Assembly: GCA_025267735.1 (NCBI GenBank) | Contig: CM046305.1 | Coordinates: 36,849,108 to 36,913,107 of the forward strand | Origin: Mactra quadrangularis | Taxonomy: Eukaryota; Mollusca; Bivalvia; Venerida; Mactridae | DNA length: 64,000 nucleotides | Direction of reading: 5' to 3' | Shown here: positions 50,768-62,800 of the stretch, in pieces | Numbering within the stretch: position 1 is the first letter of the stretch | Layout of the letters: each line of letters opens with the position of its first letter | Notes under the pieces: model-generated | Told to the model about the DNA's origin: nothing | What the model saw: only the letters and a program-made list of their open reading frames with translations | Databases searched by the model: none | Program-made: the position numbers and the translations under genes

Positions 50768-51081
50768 ACCCCATACAAACTGTAACTCCTGAACTTTAAG
50801 CCAAAATATTGGGAGTCTGGGACATCTAGATTTTGGAGCCATAAACTCTTGTAAACTCAACTTTGAGATAGACAGCTGGAGCATTTCAGGGTCGAGTTGT
50901 CTGTGAAACCTAATTTGTAGAATCCTAGTTCTCCTGTCCCAGCAACAGGTAATGAGGTATAGAACTCAGAAGACAGACAAAGTGATGTATATGTGTAAAC
51001 GCAAGAGGGGAATGTCCAAATATAATCATGCAAAATAGTTACCTGGAATTAAAAGTCTGTTTTATCATCACAGTCCTATAT

Positions 51082-51444
51082 AGGGACTTTAGTCAGTTAT
51101 CTTTCCCTGATAAAATCTGAAGCAATCCAATTGGTAAGTAGGTCCTTACAGTTGGAATCCTCGGATTTTATCATTGAATTCCTATGTAAGGGTAACAAAA
51201 TATTTAATCTAATATCTTTATTGTTAATGAAGATATTAACAGAAGTGATGGAATTTAGATAGTTCTTTAACTTAAAAATAATTAGCTTGAATTTCAAACA
51301 AATTAAATGATATACAAAAAAGTTATTTAAGATTAAATTTGGCAAATTAACATTGAAAAGTAAGGGTAAAATCCGAGTAATCCAAATAATTAGACCTACC
51401 TATTTTGAAGAGTATACAAGGGGAAATAACTGACTAAAGTCCCT
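51082..51444. mobile_element. 363-bp MITE with inverted ends AGGGACTTTAGTCAGTTAT
   Basis: The left end AGGGACTTTAGTCAGTTATC is mirrored by AATAACTGACTAAAGTCCCT on the right. TAT flanks both sides and may be a 3-bp duplication. The interior is AT-rich and non-coding. Confidence 0.8.
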
Positions 51445-51686
51445 TATTAAACAAAACCTGCTACTTTACTCTTTCTTTTTACAAGCATTTCAATTTTACA
51501 GACAGGTTTTAAAGACATGCTAACCTACTGCAGCAATGGTACATGAAGCCACTTTTTAGTGGCATAAAATGAGATCACAGTCATATAAAATAATAAAATC
51601 ATTAATACATGTATTCAAACACATAGTGTCAAATTTTAGATGGAATTTTATAACAATGAGAAAACAATCACCAATAACTTGAAGTG

Positions 51687-51692
51687 TTTATT
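51687..51692 (-). promoter_or_regulatory. Candidate TRIAP1 polyadenylation signal
   Basis: Minus-strand AATAAA about 420 bases beyond the TRIAP1 stop. It is the nearest one I noticed, and such hexamers are frequent by chance in this AT-rich DNA. Confidence 0.25.
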
Positions 51693-51834
51693 CTTTCATA
51701 CAAATCTTCATGTTACCAGCTTAAGTTCATTGAGATAATGACAATCTGTAATAATTATTGTTAAATTGTATTCAACTGTTAGTGGTGCATACATTAACCC
51801 CATTGATTTTAATACTCTCTCCAGTACCGAGTGT

Positions 51835-51980
51835 TGAAATCAGAATGGATGACACACATTGGAGTTTGAAATCGGAATGAATGACACACATTGGAGTTTG
51901 AAATCAGAATGGATGACACACATTGAGTGTTGAAATCCGAATGGATGACACATATTGAGTATTTAAATCAGAATGGATGC
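51835..51980. repeat. Minisatellite of about 4-5 units of ~35 bp
   Basis: The unit AGAATGGATGACACACATTG with GAGTTTGAAATC or GAGTGTTGAAATC repeats four to five times with few changes. It lies in the TRIAP1 3' flank, where it may be transcribed as 3' UTR. Confidence 0.85.
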
Positions 51981-52109
51981 ACTACTGACAGTTGAATAAA
52001 TTTTTCAACAATGTCTAACTAGATTCTAACAGTTTGAATGCATTCTTGAATCAACTATCACACACACTTCTACTCCTGTATTTTTGTAATATATAATTCA
52101 TAACTCTGA

Positions 52110-53179
52110 TCACTTAGGAGGAGTTCTTTCTTCACTAGTACCAAGAACGTTCTTGTCTAATTCCCACAAGTCAATATTTTTTTCAGCTATGGCTTTCTGA
52201 AACAATATAAAACATAAATGAAGACAATATATCAAACTAATAATAATGAAATAATCTTTTGTGACTTTTGCTAAAAACTGTCCTTACTTATATTTTCTTA
52301 GTAAGAATTGTTTTAACATCATTACACGGATTTTGTCAGCAATATGTGATCCAACGCGCAAAGCTGTCAGCAAAGTTCTTTTCTTTATTAGTATATCACA
52401 TTTCAGATGACATCTAAATTACTTATATTTATTTTATTTGTTCTTCCACCAAACAAAAAAGATTCCATTTTGATGGAAATTTTTTTATGAAAAATGATAC
52501 TGTCTTGCTGGGCCATGATTAAAGGGCTTCCTCCAGATGTGATCAAAATACAGATGCACAATTGAAACCTTTATTATCAAGTTAAAAGCACTTTTTTTTA
52601 TCCCGTCCAAAAAGTTTGTATAGGGTCCTTGCTGTAACTGAACACAAGTTACTGCCTTATTTTTACCTGTATGTACTTCAAACATCAAATAAATTTACTA
52701 AGAGGAGACTAAATTCATAATAAATATTCAATTTCAAATGTTAATAAAATCCACTCTCTGAAAAATTTACGAGCAGTGGCAGTGGTTATACTTTCAGTAA
52801 AGGGAAATAACCGTGGCTGAGTGTTACTGTTGGTCAACAAACATGATGCAATACACAACATTGTACTTAAAAAACAATAATAATCGTTTAAAACAGTTGG
52901 AAGTAACCATAGTACCATAAGTATACACAAAACGAAAATTAATCATCATAAATAAACAACAATTCCTATCTTTTAAGTTCTCAGAAAGCAATTTTTGTCC
53001 GAAATGTTGACTATCCGAATATCTGATTTTTTTACCTTGACACACGATTGATATGATTTAAAGATTTCTTGACAGGGATCGTTCTTCTTTCCTTTGAGGA
53101 ATGAATTAGAAAACCAATCGTTAAAACATTTGTCATATGCATTCTTTAATTCCTGGCATTCTGCCCCCACACTCTGCAT
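52110..53179 (-). CDS. TRIAP1: TRIAP1 (p53CSV / Mdm35 family), complete, 2 exons
   Basis: TRIAP1 is a small twin-CX9C protein of the mitochondrial intermembrane space. With PRELI-type proteins it shuttles phosphatidic acid for cardiolipin synthesis, and in mammals it is a p53-induced survival factor. Exon 1 is 53179-53036 (48 codons) and exon 2 is 52196-52110 (28 codons plus TGA). The intron is GT-AG and phase 0, and the total of 76 aa equals the usual family length. Cys8 and Cys18 ([11 protein letters not shown]) and Cys36 and Cys46 ([11 protein letters not shown]) form the two CX9C helices that are oxidised on import by MIA40. Between them sit [12 protein letters not shown], and the C-terminus reads [20 protein letters not shown]. 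The ATG at 53177-53179 is followed directly by the conserved MQSVGAEC start. No break is seen. Confidence 0.96.
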
Positions 53180-56100
53180 TGTTATTGGTGATAATTGATT
53201 TTTTTCTGATCAACGTGCAACAAATAAACCGGAAATCACGATAGACCGTTTTTCTCTACTTTCGTTTTGTAAACGCTTGCATAATAGTGTATTTTGATTG
53301 ATCAAGCATCTACGTGACTTCAAATTTAGGAAGGGACTAAACCGCGAATTTATTTTGAGACATACAGGTACATACATTTGTAGATTAAGATGGGCAGCCT
53401 ATAACCGGTACTTCATGTCTTATCAAAAGTGTTACTAAGGGAGGTCAAAAACACAGGTCCTTGAGGAAATTAAACATTATATCATAGAAAAAGTCAAGGA
53501 TCCTATATAACAGGTCCTTGTCCTTGAAAAAGACAGGCTTACAATGACACAAAAAATCGTTCAAGATTATGGATCCATAGTTTAGTAGAAAAACAAATCA
53601 TTAATTTAAACCTTTTACCACATGCTTTGTTCAACTATTCTCTTAAACAGAGGTTTTCAATATTTTCGATCTAGAATCTTAATATTCTAGCTAGCTCTGG
53701 GTACAAGAATTGGATTTCCTATGAAATGTTTTCCTGTGAAGTAGTTAACTGCATTCATCACTAGCTAGTGATACACATGGACCACATATATAGTAATATA
53801 GGGTCCTTGCAATACATAACACATATTTTCATTTAAACTAAAACATTCAAAACACCACTGCTTTTCAAAATTGCTTTCCTCCAGGGGTATATTTTTTTTC
53901 TTCAAGAATACAGAGTTATATTTCTTTATTTAATGCAAACAATAATCAGAGCAGCTTAAATCATTATGAGTGGTGATGACTAATAAGTCAATGTTTCATT
54001 CAGAACTATTCCGGACTTTTGTGGAGGCAGAGACATAGTATCTAATTCCCTGGTGGAGGTCATCAGCTAGGATTTGCGAGCTTGTATGCTACAAAAAAGA
54101 CACTATCCGTGGTTTCCGTCTGGAAAAGGGTCTTGAACTACTCATGACAAGTCAACTCTGGATCATTAAGCCAAGCTCTACAACATTAAATACTGGTCTT
54201 TAGTATAAATAAAGTCATAACAGTCACAGAGACATTCTTTTCATAGACAGTAAAATAGTGAGATTGTTACAAAAAACGAGGAATCTTAAAACCTTATATT
54301 TTTATTCTGATTTAACAATATGATAACAGATAATAAATATTAAAATATTAACTCAATAAATGTGGATTTCTATAAATAAATAAGCTTAGAAAAAAATATA
54401 TGTTACATAGATTATAATAAAACGTATTGTACTTTTAAAGGGAGGTAACTCAGTACACAATCGAGTACAAGATAGTATTTTATGCAGAGTTACCTTTCTT
54501 TAGAGAATGTACAATAAATAACAATAAATTATAACTCTCAACAATCCCTCTCTTGTACTTTAAACAGTACAAAACTAATGATACAATATACATGTACTAA
54601 AATTATTGCATAGGCATATTGTGAGAATATGTAAAATATAAACAATAACGTTTGTTCACAAATTGCACTGAAAAAACTTAATAGCAAGAACAGTAATGGG
54701 ACAATTATGTAATGGTAAAAACATAACCATCAATGGTACAAACACACCTTTCAGTTGTAAAATTAAGGCTTAATTTTTCAAGCATTAATAAATAATATAA
54801 ATTAGACAAGTTTACCCTGTTTACTTTAAATGAGAAAAATCTTACTATTAAAAAAGGAATATCATAATATTTATGTATATAAGCAAGGCTCCAGTTTTAG
54901 GAGGTTATCATATTGCCACTGACCACCAATACTTAGGTTCAGGCAATGTGTTACTGCTAGCAGATATTTGGTTTGTGCAATAAGAATATAAAGCAGGTTA
55001 TCCAACCTACTTAAAATTTAATGTAGAGTTCTTTATGAGTATCACAGAATACATTTATAAACAAGTGCAGTCCAAGGACAGCATGCTTGACTGTTCAGGG
55101 GTATTCGTGTAAACGACAACAACAACCAATCAAAACTCATGCTGGAGTTATGCAACTTGGTATTTGACCTTCATTCCTAACCCCGTTGACATGTTGCACC
55201 TAAAAACTTAACCAAGAAAATTCTAAGTATATAAGGACCATAATTCAGTCCAAATTCATGCATGAGTTATGTAACTTGGTATTTGACCTCCAATGGTAAC
55301 CTCGTAGACATGGGTGAAGTTTCAAGTCATTGCAAAGAAAAAATGTTGCACCTAAAAACTTAACCAAGAATTTTCTAAGTAAATAAGGGCCATAATTTAG
55401 TCCAATTTCATCCTAGAGTTAGGTAACTTGGTATTTGAACTTCAATGGTAACCCCGTAAACACAAATAAAGTTTTAAGTGAATCCCTCCAGTACTAGCAA
55501 AGATATAAAGATACAAAAATGTTGCACCTAATAACTTAACCAAGAAGTGTTATGCCAACGCCGACACACAGCTGAGTAGGATAGCCCTACTATTCTTCGA
55601 ATAGTCAAGCTAAAAAGCAATATTTTAGCTATATAAAATGCTTTCCTAATTACAAGAAGTTGTAAATAAAACAATTAATTATAACTACAGCAAGTGTTGT
55701 ACAGTATTCATGTTTACTATGTACATACAATTATATTATTAATCTTTATAATCGAGTGCAGAAAGACATTTCATATCAATGACAAAATAAACATATTTAT
55801 CGCCACTTCACAAAACCTCAACTACTTGAGAAAGCAATTTATAAATACTTCACAAATATATCATGCATGCACTAAGTGTTCATAGGAGCAGGTCAATAAA
55901 TTTGTACAGCCATATTTATAGAATAAATCTCAAGTATTACATATTGCACTAATTCACAGATACAAATATAAACTACAGAAAAATAAAATTTCCACGGTTC
56001 ACTAGCGTCAAGTTTCAATTCAAACCACCGTATGCAGTCTACTAAATTAGAATTTGAAAGTGCTTGTCCGAGTATGGGTGCTACTCTTTGTTCATATCAC

Positions 56101-56329
56101 AGTTCACTACAATAGATAAACAACTAGACTATTTCATCCACTTTTCACCAAAATGCCCAGAGCCCTTTGACACATTTACAGTCGATTGTAACTCTAATTA
56201 TATTCAGGTACAATTAAATTTTAAATTGACCTTGACAAAGACTAAAACCTTCATCACTAATGTCTAAAACTTGAATCTACCGGTAACTCTGAATTCTGAA
56301 CTGTGGTATACACTAACAATGTAACCATG
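53180..56329. other. Intergenic region between TRIAP1 and HPS4
   Basis: About 3.1 kb of AT-rich DNA. The first 250 bp hold the TRIAP1 5' flank, without a motif I would defend. A three-copy repeat ending in a hairpin lies at about 55140-55613. No gene, tRNA or open frame with family resemblance is seen. Confidence 0.6.
55140..55613 (+). mobile_element. Three-copy ~130-bp repeat with a Helitron-like 3' end
   Basis: Copies share GTTATGTAACTTGGTATTTGACC or close variants, CAATGGTAACC, TTGCACCTAAAAACTTAACC and AAGGACCATAATTCAGTCC. The block ends GATAGCCCTACTATTCTTCG, then AATAGTCAAGCTAA. The stem CTATTC-TTC-GAATAG (55590-55604) followed within six bases by CTAA resembles a Helitron 3' terminus (hairpin plus CTRR). 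No replicase or helicase and no certain 5' TC end is seen. Confidence 0.45.
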
Positions 56330-56783
56330 GGCCTGTTGCCTAACGATTTCGCTACGAATGGCTATGAAAAAGCGCTTTCTTGTAGCTCTTCTTCATAGGA
56401 AACAGCTTTCATATTTACGTCACAAACCAAGATGGCGACCTGTGCTGATATACACAAAGTGCTTATTGCAATTGCATGTTTTCAGGGCGATTCTAAAAAG
56501 TATAAAATCATTGCAAAAACATATGTTTATATGAACAATTACAAATATTTATTAATTTCAATTCATCTATAGTCAGTCAAACATAAAAAACAAATTGTCT
56601 GCAAACAGGAAGTCACATTACTGTGGAGGCAGCCATTTTGACTAGTGACAGCGCTCTTGGGTAGCAAAGATTTTTTTACCCTAGCTTGCGCCACATAGCG
56701 AAATGAAGCGATATCTTGTAGCAAGTCGTTTCCTATGATTTTGCTACGTAGCGATACCTAGCGATATGCTTAGACAACGTGCC
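56330..56783. mobile_element. 454-bp inverted-repeat element directly 3' of HPS4
   Basis: A 5-bp duplication CCATG flanks it (56325-56329 and 56784-56788). The left end GGCCTGTTGCCTAACGATTT with CGCTACGAATGGCTA faces the inverted right end GGCACGTTGTCTAAGCATAT with CGCTAGGTATCGCTA. It starts only 22 bp beyond the HPS4 stop, so the HPS4 3' UTR probably runs into it. Confidence 0.75.
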
Positions 56784-56805
56784 CCATGGCAACTCCAGGT
56801 ACAAA

Positions 56806-59800
56806 TCACATCATAGACAAATGTTTATCTTTAGAAAGATAATGCTTAGCAACCGTATCAAGGTTAAACACAGGATCTCTTGGTACAGGGAAACCAGACG
56901 ATAGTTTCTGTTGTAGTTCAGGAAGGAAATATGTCTCCTCTACTGCAGTTGAGTGTCCATAGCAACTGTTAAAATTAGATCTGAAAATCAATATAAAACA
57001 TATTTAGCTATAGAATATTTGTTTGTTTGTTGGGTTTTACACCATAGCAACACATTATATAGGTCATATCCCAGTGGTCAGTCAACCTACTCACTGTTCC
57101 TCGGCAGGCTAAATTTCTGGATTTAGCTGTTAACGAGTTTCTTGACACATACATGTGTCAGTGAGCACCAGACTGGTGAAAATTAATCTCGATACTTGTA
57201 AATTACTCCACACTACTTTCACATATATAGTTAAGGTAATTGATAAATTTCTTCTTTACAATACTTCATATATATATATATAAGACATGAGCTTTGAAAA
57301 TTAAAGGAAATAATTGATGCCATTGAATTTAATCCTCAAGTCTTTAAAATGAATGGAATGTGAGGCTTGCAGAGTATAATTATTTTAATATTACAAGACA
57401 AAGATACCAACTTTATAATATACATTTTAGCTCTCAGAAACGTAAAGTCAGGCAGAGTTGCATAAAGTAGACAGTTCACCAAACCATTGTTTTTAAGATG
57501 CACCAGTGGTCATTTTCACAAAAAAATCTTACGATAAAAATCATCATAAGTTAAAAGCAGGAAACATTCATTATACCTTAATTTTTTGTCCAATCAATTT
57601 ATGATCTTCTTTAATTAAGTAGAATAATGAATACTTTCTGAAATTCATATCATTGCATGATACATGTACATGTACCATATTTTTCAGGCTTTGAGCTTTG
57701 AATTTTTGAAATTGGATAACAATATTTTTTGTAAGATTTTTTGTGAAAATGATCACAGGTCTAGACTCACATCCTCTGTATTTAAAAGCAAGTTTTCCAA
57801 CATAAATAACCATGGTCAGTAGCTGGGTTCAAGCCAACAAAGTTTTCCCAGCAATATGAGCAAAGATACAATGAAATAAAGTGATATAGAAAGTTACCTA
57901 AGAGTAAGATCAGATAAACATTGTTTCTGTTGAAATTCTGAATGTATGGTGGTCAACATTTGATGTAAATTTTGACTTTTCTTGTCATTTTTAGGATCAG
58001 ACATTGTACCTGAAAAGTAAAATGATAATACTAAAGTGTGGCTTAAAGTCTGCTTCCATATACATGCTCTGCTGACTAATAAACTTTTTTTACCATAACC
58101 TTGGAATCATCTTCAAGCAGGTATTCCTTCACAACAACCATTTACACCTGGTTGGAGTGGAACAACTGAATGAAGAAAATTGGCAGAGTCCCTAATGGGG
58201 TTCAAACCAGTGACATCTCAATCCCTAGGTATGTGTCGTACCACTGGACCACAGCTTCCCAATATGTATTTTCTACAAATATCTAGATGAAAAAATACAA
58301 GTTGTTGGACAACTCAAAGCAGACATTAGTGAATAATGAGAATATAAAACTGATATTTCACTTTTTTGTAAAATTGTCTTTTGAAGACTTGGTTTTTAAT
58401 TTGCTTCTAACTTTCCTGTACTCACAGAATATTGATTTAATACAAGGAGAATATCATTTTATCAACAACAAAAACAACATTGTTCATTGATTTAGGCCTT
58501 CAGCCCATTACATAAATTACAATAATAGCAACATACAAAAACAACAATAATTATTTTATCCATATGGTCTATTTTAATTATTATGATTTTATACTTAAGC
58601 TAAACCAGCAAATATGTGATAGACAGCAGTGTATTACAAGTACATCAGTATATTACAGGGTAATACTGGCAAAGTACTTTGCAAATCAGTGGTGCTTTTC
58701 ACAAAAATTCTTATGAAAAAAATCTTCATAGGTCAGTTTCATACACATTGTAATTAGCACTTCAAAGTCAGACGGATAATAAGCATATCTATGATATGAT
58801 ATTCAAAAGGTATACACAATTCTACACAATTTGTATAATATTAAGAATTGATAAGCTAAAAATTGAGCGTATTATTTATGTTTCTTGCTTGTGACTTACG
58901 AAGATTTTTTTCATAAGAATTTTTGTGAAAAGCACCACAGGTCCTTACTTACAGATACCCACATACTTGCCAAGCCAGTCTCCTATCCTTAATATTTACA
59001 AACAAGGACATGCCCATGATGGTCTGGCTGTATGAAATCATTGTAAACAGCACTACATACCTTTTAATTCAGAAGAAAATGAATCATATTTCATAAAACC
59101 ATAAGCACCATTATTATTGCTGTTATTATCATCGTCATCATCATCAGACGTTTCTGTACATTCTTTTATATAAAAATCTAAATCTGCTAAATAAGCTAGG
59201 GAACCTTTCCACTGAAATAGAAATAATAACATCAACATGAGGATTTTCCTTTTTACACTGTTTTTTTGCATGTCAACACTATTTGAATTTTTTACAATGG
59301 CAAGTACATCTAACTTTGCTTCCTGGACACACAAGGTTGGCAACTTCTCCATATACCTTATCCATGGAAGAGTATATTACCCAGGTAGGATTCAAATCTG
59401 CAATCCCTATGGGAAACATGATTCGAAATCCCGACATGTTATTAAAGACTATCAAACATATGTAACAGTAATTAAGATCTTATATATAGTTCAATACCAA
59501 TGACCTCATAGGCCTACAGTTAAACCTCATGAAATTCAAAACAATCTATTCGACTACTTCCGTGAAAAATAATGATCCCATGTGAAAGAAGTGAATGCTA
59601 TAACAACACAGGTGTGTATAGTGCATATTACTAATCTCAAATAGTTAGACCACCTTGTGAATTGTTGTGATAATGAAATATCATGTTTTAAAATAGTCCA
59701 CCTTACAGCTATTACTCTGTTCAGCAGGCTACTGGTAAATTTATATCTATCAATCTTCCTGGGTAGTCTTTTAATTTGCTAAAAAGCAGCTGACCCATTC

Positions 59801-62800
59801 ATTTAATGGATTTTAGCCATTGTTGGAGGTACTCATTAACATCTGGGTAGAGAGAAGGAATTGCAGACAAAATTTCTTGCTCAACCAAATTATCAGTGCC
59901 CTTGATTGGATTTAAACCTAGGAACTCTTGATCTTACCACTGGACAACTGCATCCACATTTGGCAAATTTGAAATTTACTGAATACAGGGTTGGACATTA
60001 ATATTTAAAGTAGGTCGCCTAGTTGGACAACCATCTATATATTTCACTTGCCCTACCATATGTTAGTTGCAGTAACCTAAATATAGGTTGTCAATCGGAT
60101 GACCTTTAATGTTGAGCCCTGTGTACACCATTGGCATAGCTTCCTATAGGCATGCAAGGCAAGTGCCTACACATTTTTTTGAAAATTCGAAAAAAAATAA
60201 GGCTAAATATGCCAAAAATGCAATAAAAATCACTGTATGACTAAACTACAAGACTGACTTAGTGTTGTGATTTCGTTTAACATATAACTCTATAATGCAG
60301 CTACTGAGATGTAGAATTTAAAAAGATTTTTGGGGGCATGCCCCCTCGACCCCCTAGGTTACTTGTGCTGTGCCTACACATTTATTTTGGGCAAGCTACG
60401 CCCCTGTACACACAAACAACTTACCAGTGCATGGAAGAGATTTTCTTCATAGTTATCTGGATTCTCCATCAACAATAAAAGAGAAATATCTGAATGACAT
60501 TGTACATATAAGGTAAGGTCATTCAAACCATCCATTTCATGAGTCCAATATTGTGATATGGTACTATTTGTTGATATATCACTACTCAATGATGATAGGA
60601 GAGAACTACTTTCTTCGACCTTGACCTTTGATGTTATCTTTTTACTATAAACATTTATACCTCCGTCTGTTTCAGCACCCGATTCATAATGCCTGAAAAA
60701 TCAATTAAATAGAAGATATTCGTCAACTTTGGTGCAAGATCGATTTTTATTTCACCGAGTGAGCTCAGAAAACATATTTTCACGAGTGGCATAGCCACGA
60801 GTAAAAATGTCATTTTCTGAGTTCACGAGTTGAAATAAAAAAGATCTTACACCCAAGTTGACGAATATTCTGTTTCTTTCATGCTTAGTTTTGTGTTTTA
60901 TTTGATGTATTTTACACAAATCATAACATGACGTCATTTCTACTCCAAGATGACGTCATTTATCTTCTAATATGATGTCATGAAGGATGAAAATATAAGG
61001 TTATATTTTCACTACGATGAAAATATAAAATATATATTTTTATTGTTTATTTTCATCAAATAGCGACATTTCACCGTAAAGCATGAAAGAAAGAATAATT
61101 ATCTGCACTGTGAAATTAGGGTTTGAAAAAGTGACTTTTGAAAAAAGTCTTCCATCCAGTAATGTACCAGACTAATACTAAAGCATTGCTGTACATGTAT
61201 GATATTCTTATAAGCAGTCAACATGAAACATGGCCAACAGTCAGACAGAACCTGTAAAACAATAAAAGGTCTGTCTAGATCTGCAGATTTAAATGACCGA
61301 CTGTCTGGCAAAAAATGGATCTCATCCACATTGTTTTCAAAGCAATAAAATGTGTAACTGTTATGTTTTATGATGACTGCTTATAGGTGACTTTGCTTTA
61401 TTTTTAAGAAACAAAACCCCATGAGACACTGCCTTCATTGATGGAAAACCACAAATTTTCCCTCAAACTCTCTGAAACTCCATAAAATCTTAATGAAAAC
61501 CCTTTAAAAAACAGCAGCTTTTACTGGTTAAAACCAATTGTCTTCATAATTCTTTCCTAAAAACCTTAACTTAAACTTAATGTACCTCCCTGACAACTTC
61601 ATACAAACCTTTCTTGTCCAGCTTCTCCAAAGTCAATCACTTCTCTATCAGTACCAAGACTTCCAAACATTGACTGTTGCTTCATATCAGACACACATTG
61701 ACTACATCTTACAGTATTTTGACCTTCCATATCAACTGGATGTTTAGCCATTAAATCAAGACAATTTATACATGGTTCTATGGTTGCTAGGGCAACATTC
61801 TCATTACTAGTTGCCATGGCAACATTCTCATCACTTGTTGCCATGGAAATATTTTCACTGCTGGTTGCTATGGTAACATGTTCATCCTCTGTTTCACATT
61901 CTGACTCATATTTGTAAGCAGTTCTAGACATAAACTTGTTCTGACTTTCTTTAACTTTGTCAGTAGTATCATTGCCACTTGATTGCCTATCAGTATATTT
62001 TGTTGCACCATCTAAACCAAGTTCAGCACCACTTATTCTTTCCTCTGGCAATTTATGTTTAATATCCTTTATTGAAGATTTTCCAGATTGAATTTTCACA
62101 TTCTTACCAACATCACTTTCATTTTGAATAGCTTTCTTTTCTTGTAACTTATTAGTAATATCACTAAGTGAAGTCTTTTCATCATTAGCTGAATTTTCAA
62201 AATCATCTTTATTTACAGTTTGCAAGTTGTCTTTATTGTCAAGACTTTCATCTCTTACAGTATCATCGTCACTAAGGTTACCAGCATGTACTTCCACATG
62301 ATGCTCATACACTGAATGATTCGAACCTTTACTCAAAGTTTCACTTTGATCAGTAGGTAGTTTATCATATGATCTCATTTGTGTATGTTCATCAGATGAT
62401 ATTGATAAGAGAAGTCTTGGTTCACCTACAAGATCATCACTAAGGTCTCTATTAAATCTATTTACATTTAGAGAGTCATCTTTTTCACTACTTGAAACTA
62501 GATTGTCATTATCTTCAATACTGACAGAGTTAAATGAGCTAGTGTGATCTCCCTTGTTTAAACATTCTTTGCCACTTTTATCAACTCTATCATCCTCATC
62601 AGTATCCTCTATATCACTAATGGAAGGTCCTAACACCTCAGTATTATCACCAAATTTGTTTTTACCAGTTTTACTCGATTTATCAACCTTCTTATTAGAC
62701 TTTTGTTTATCAATTTCAACAGTAGCAGTTTCATTGGTCAGATCTAATTCAGTTGAACTTTTGTTATTCATATCAAGAGATTCTTTAGACTTTGTTCTAT

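Larger units (their letters stand above)
48704..52109. other. Intergenic region between RAD9 and TRIAP1
   Basis: The RAD9 5' flank occupies the left edge, with GGCGCGGCG on the minus strand near 48820 and a CRE-like site at 48884. Beyond it are a CGGATC-type element, a hairpin, a TIR element and a minisatellite, listed separately. No gene is supported. 49640-50040 is low-copy-looking DNA with GATCTGGCC near both ends that I cannot classify. Confidence 0.6.

Noticed and set aside
59237..59503. 88-codon plus-strand hydrophobic frame
   Set aside because: It lies in an HPS4 intron, with no matching family, no conserved motif and no splice context.
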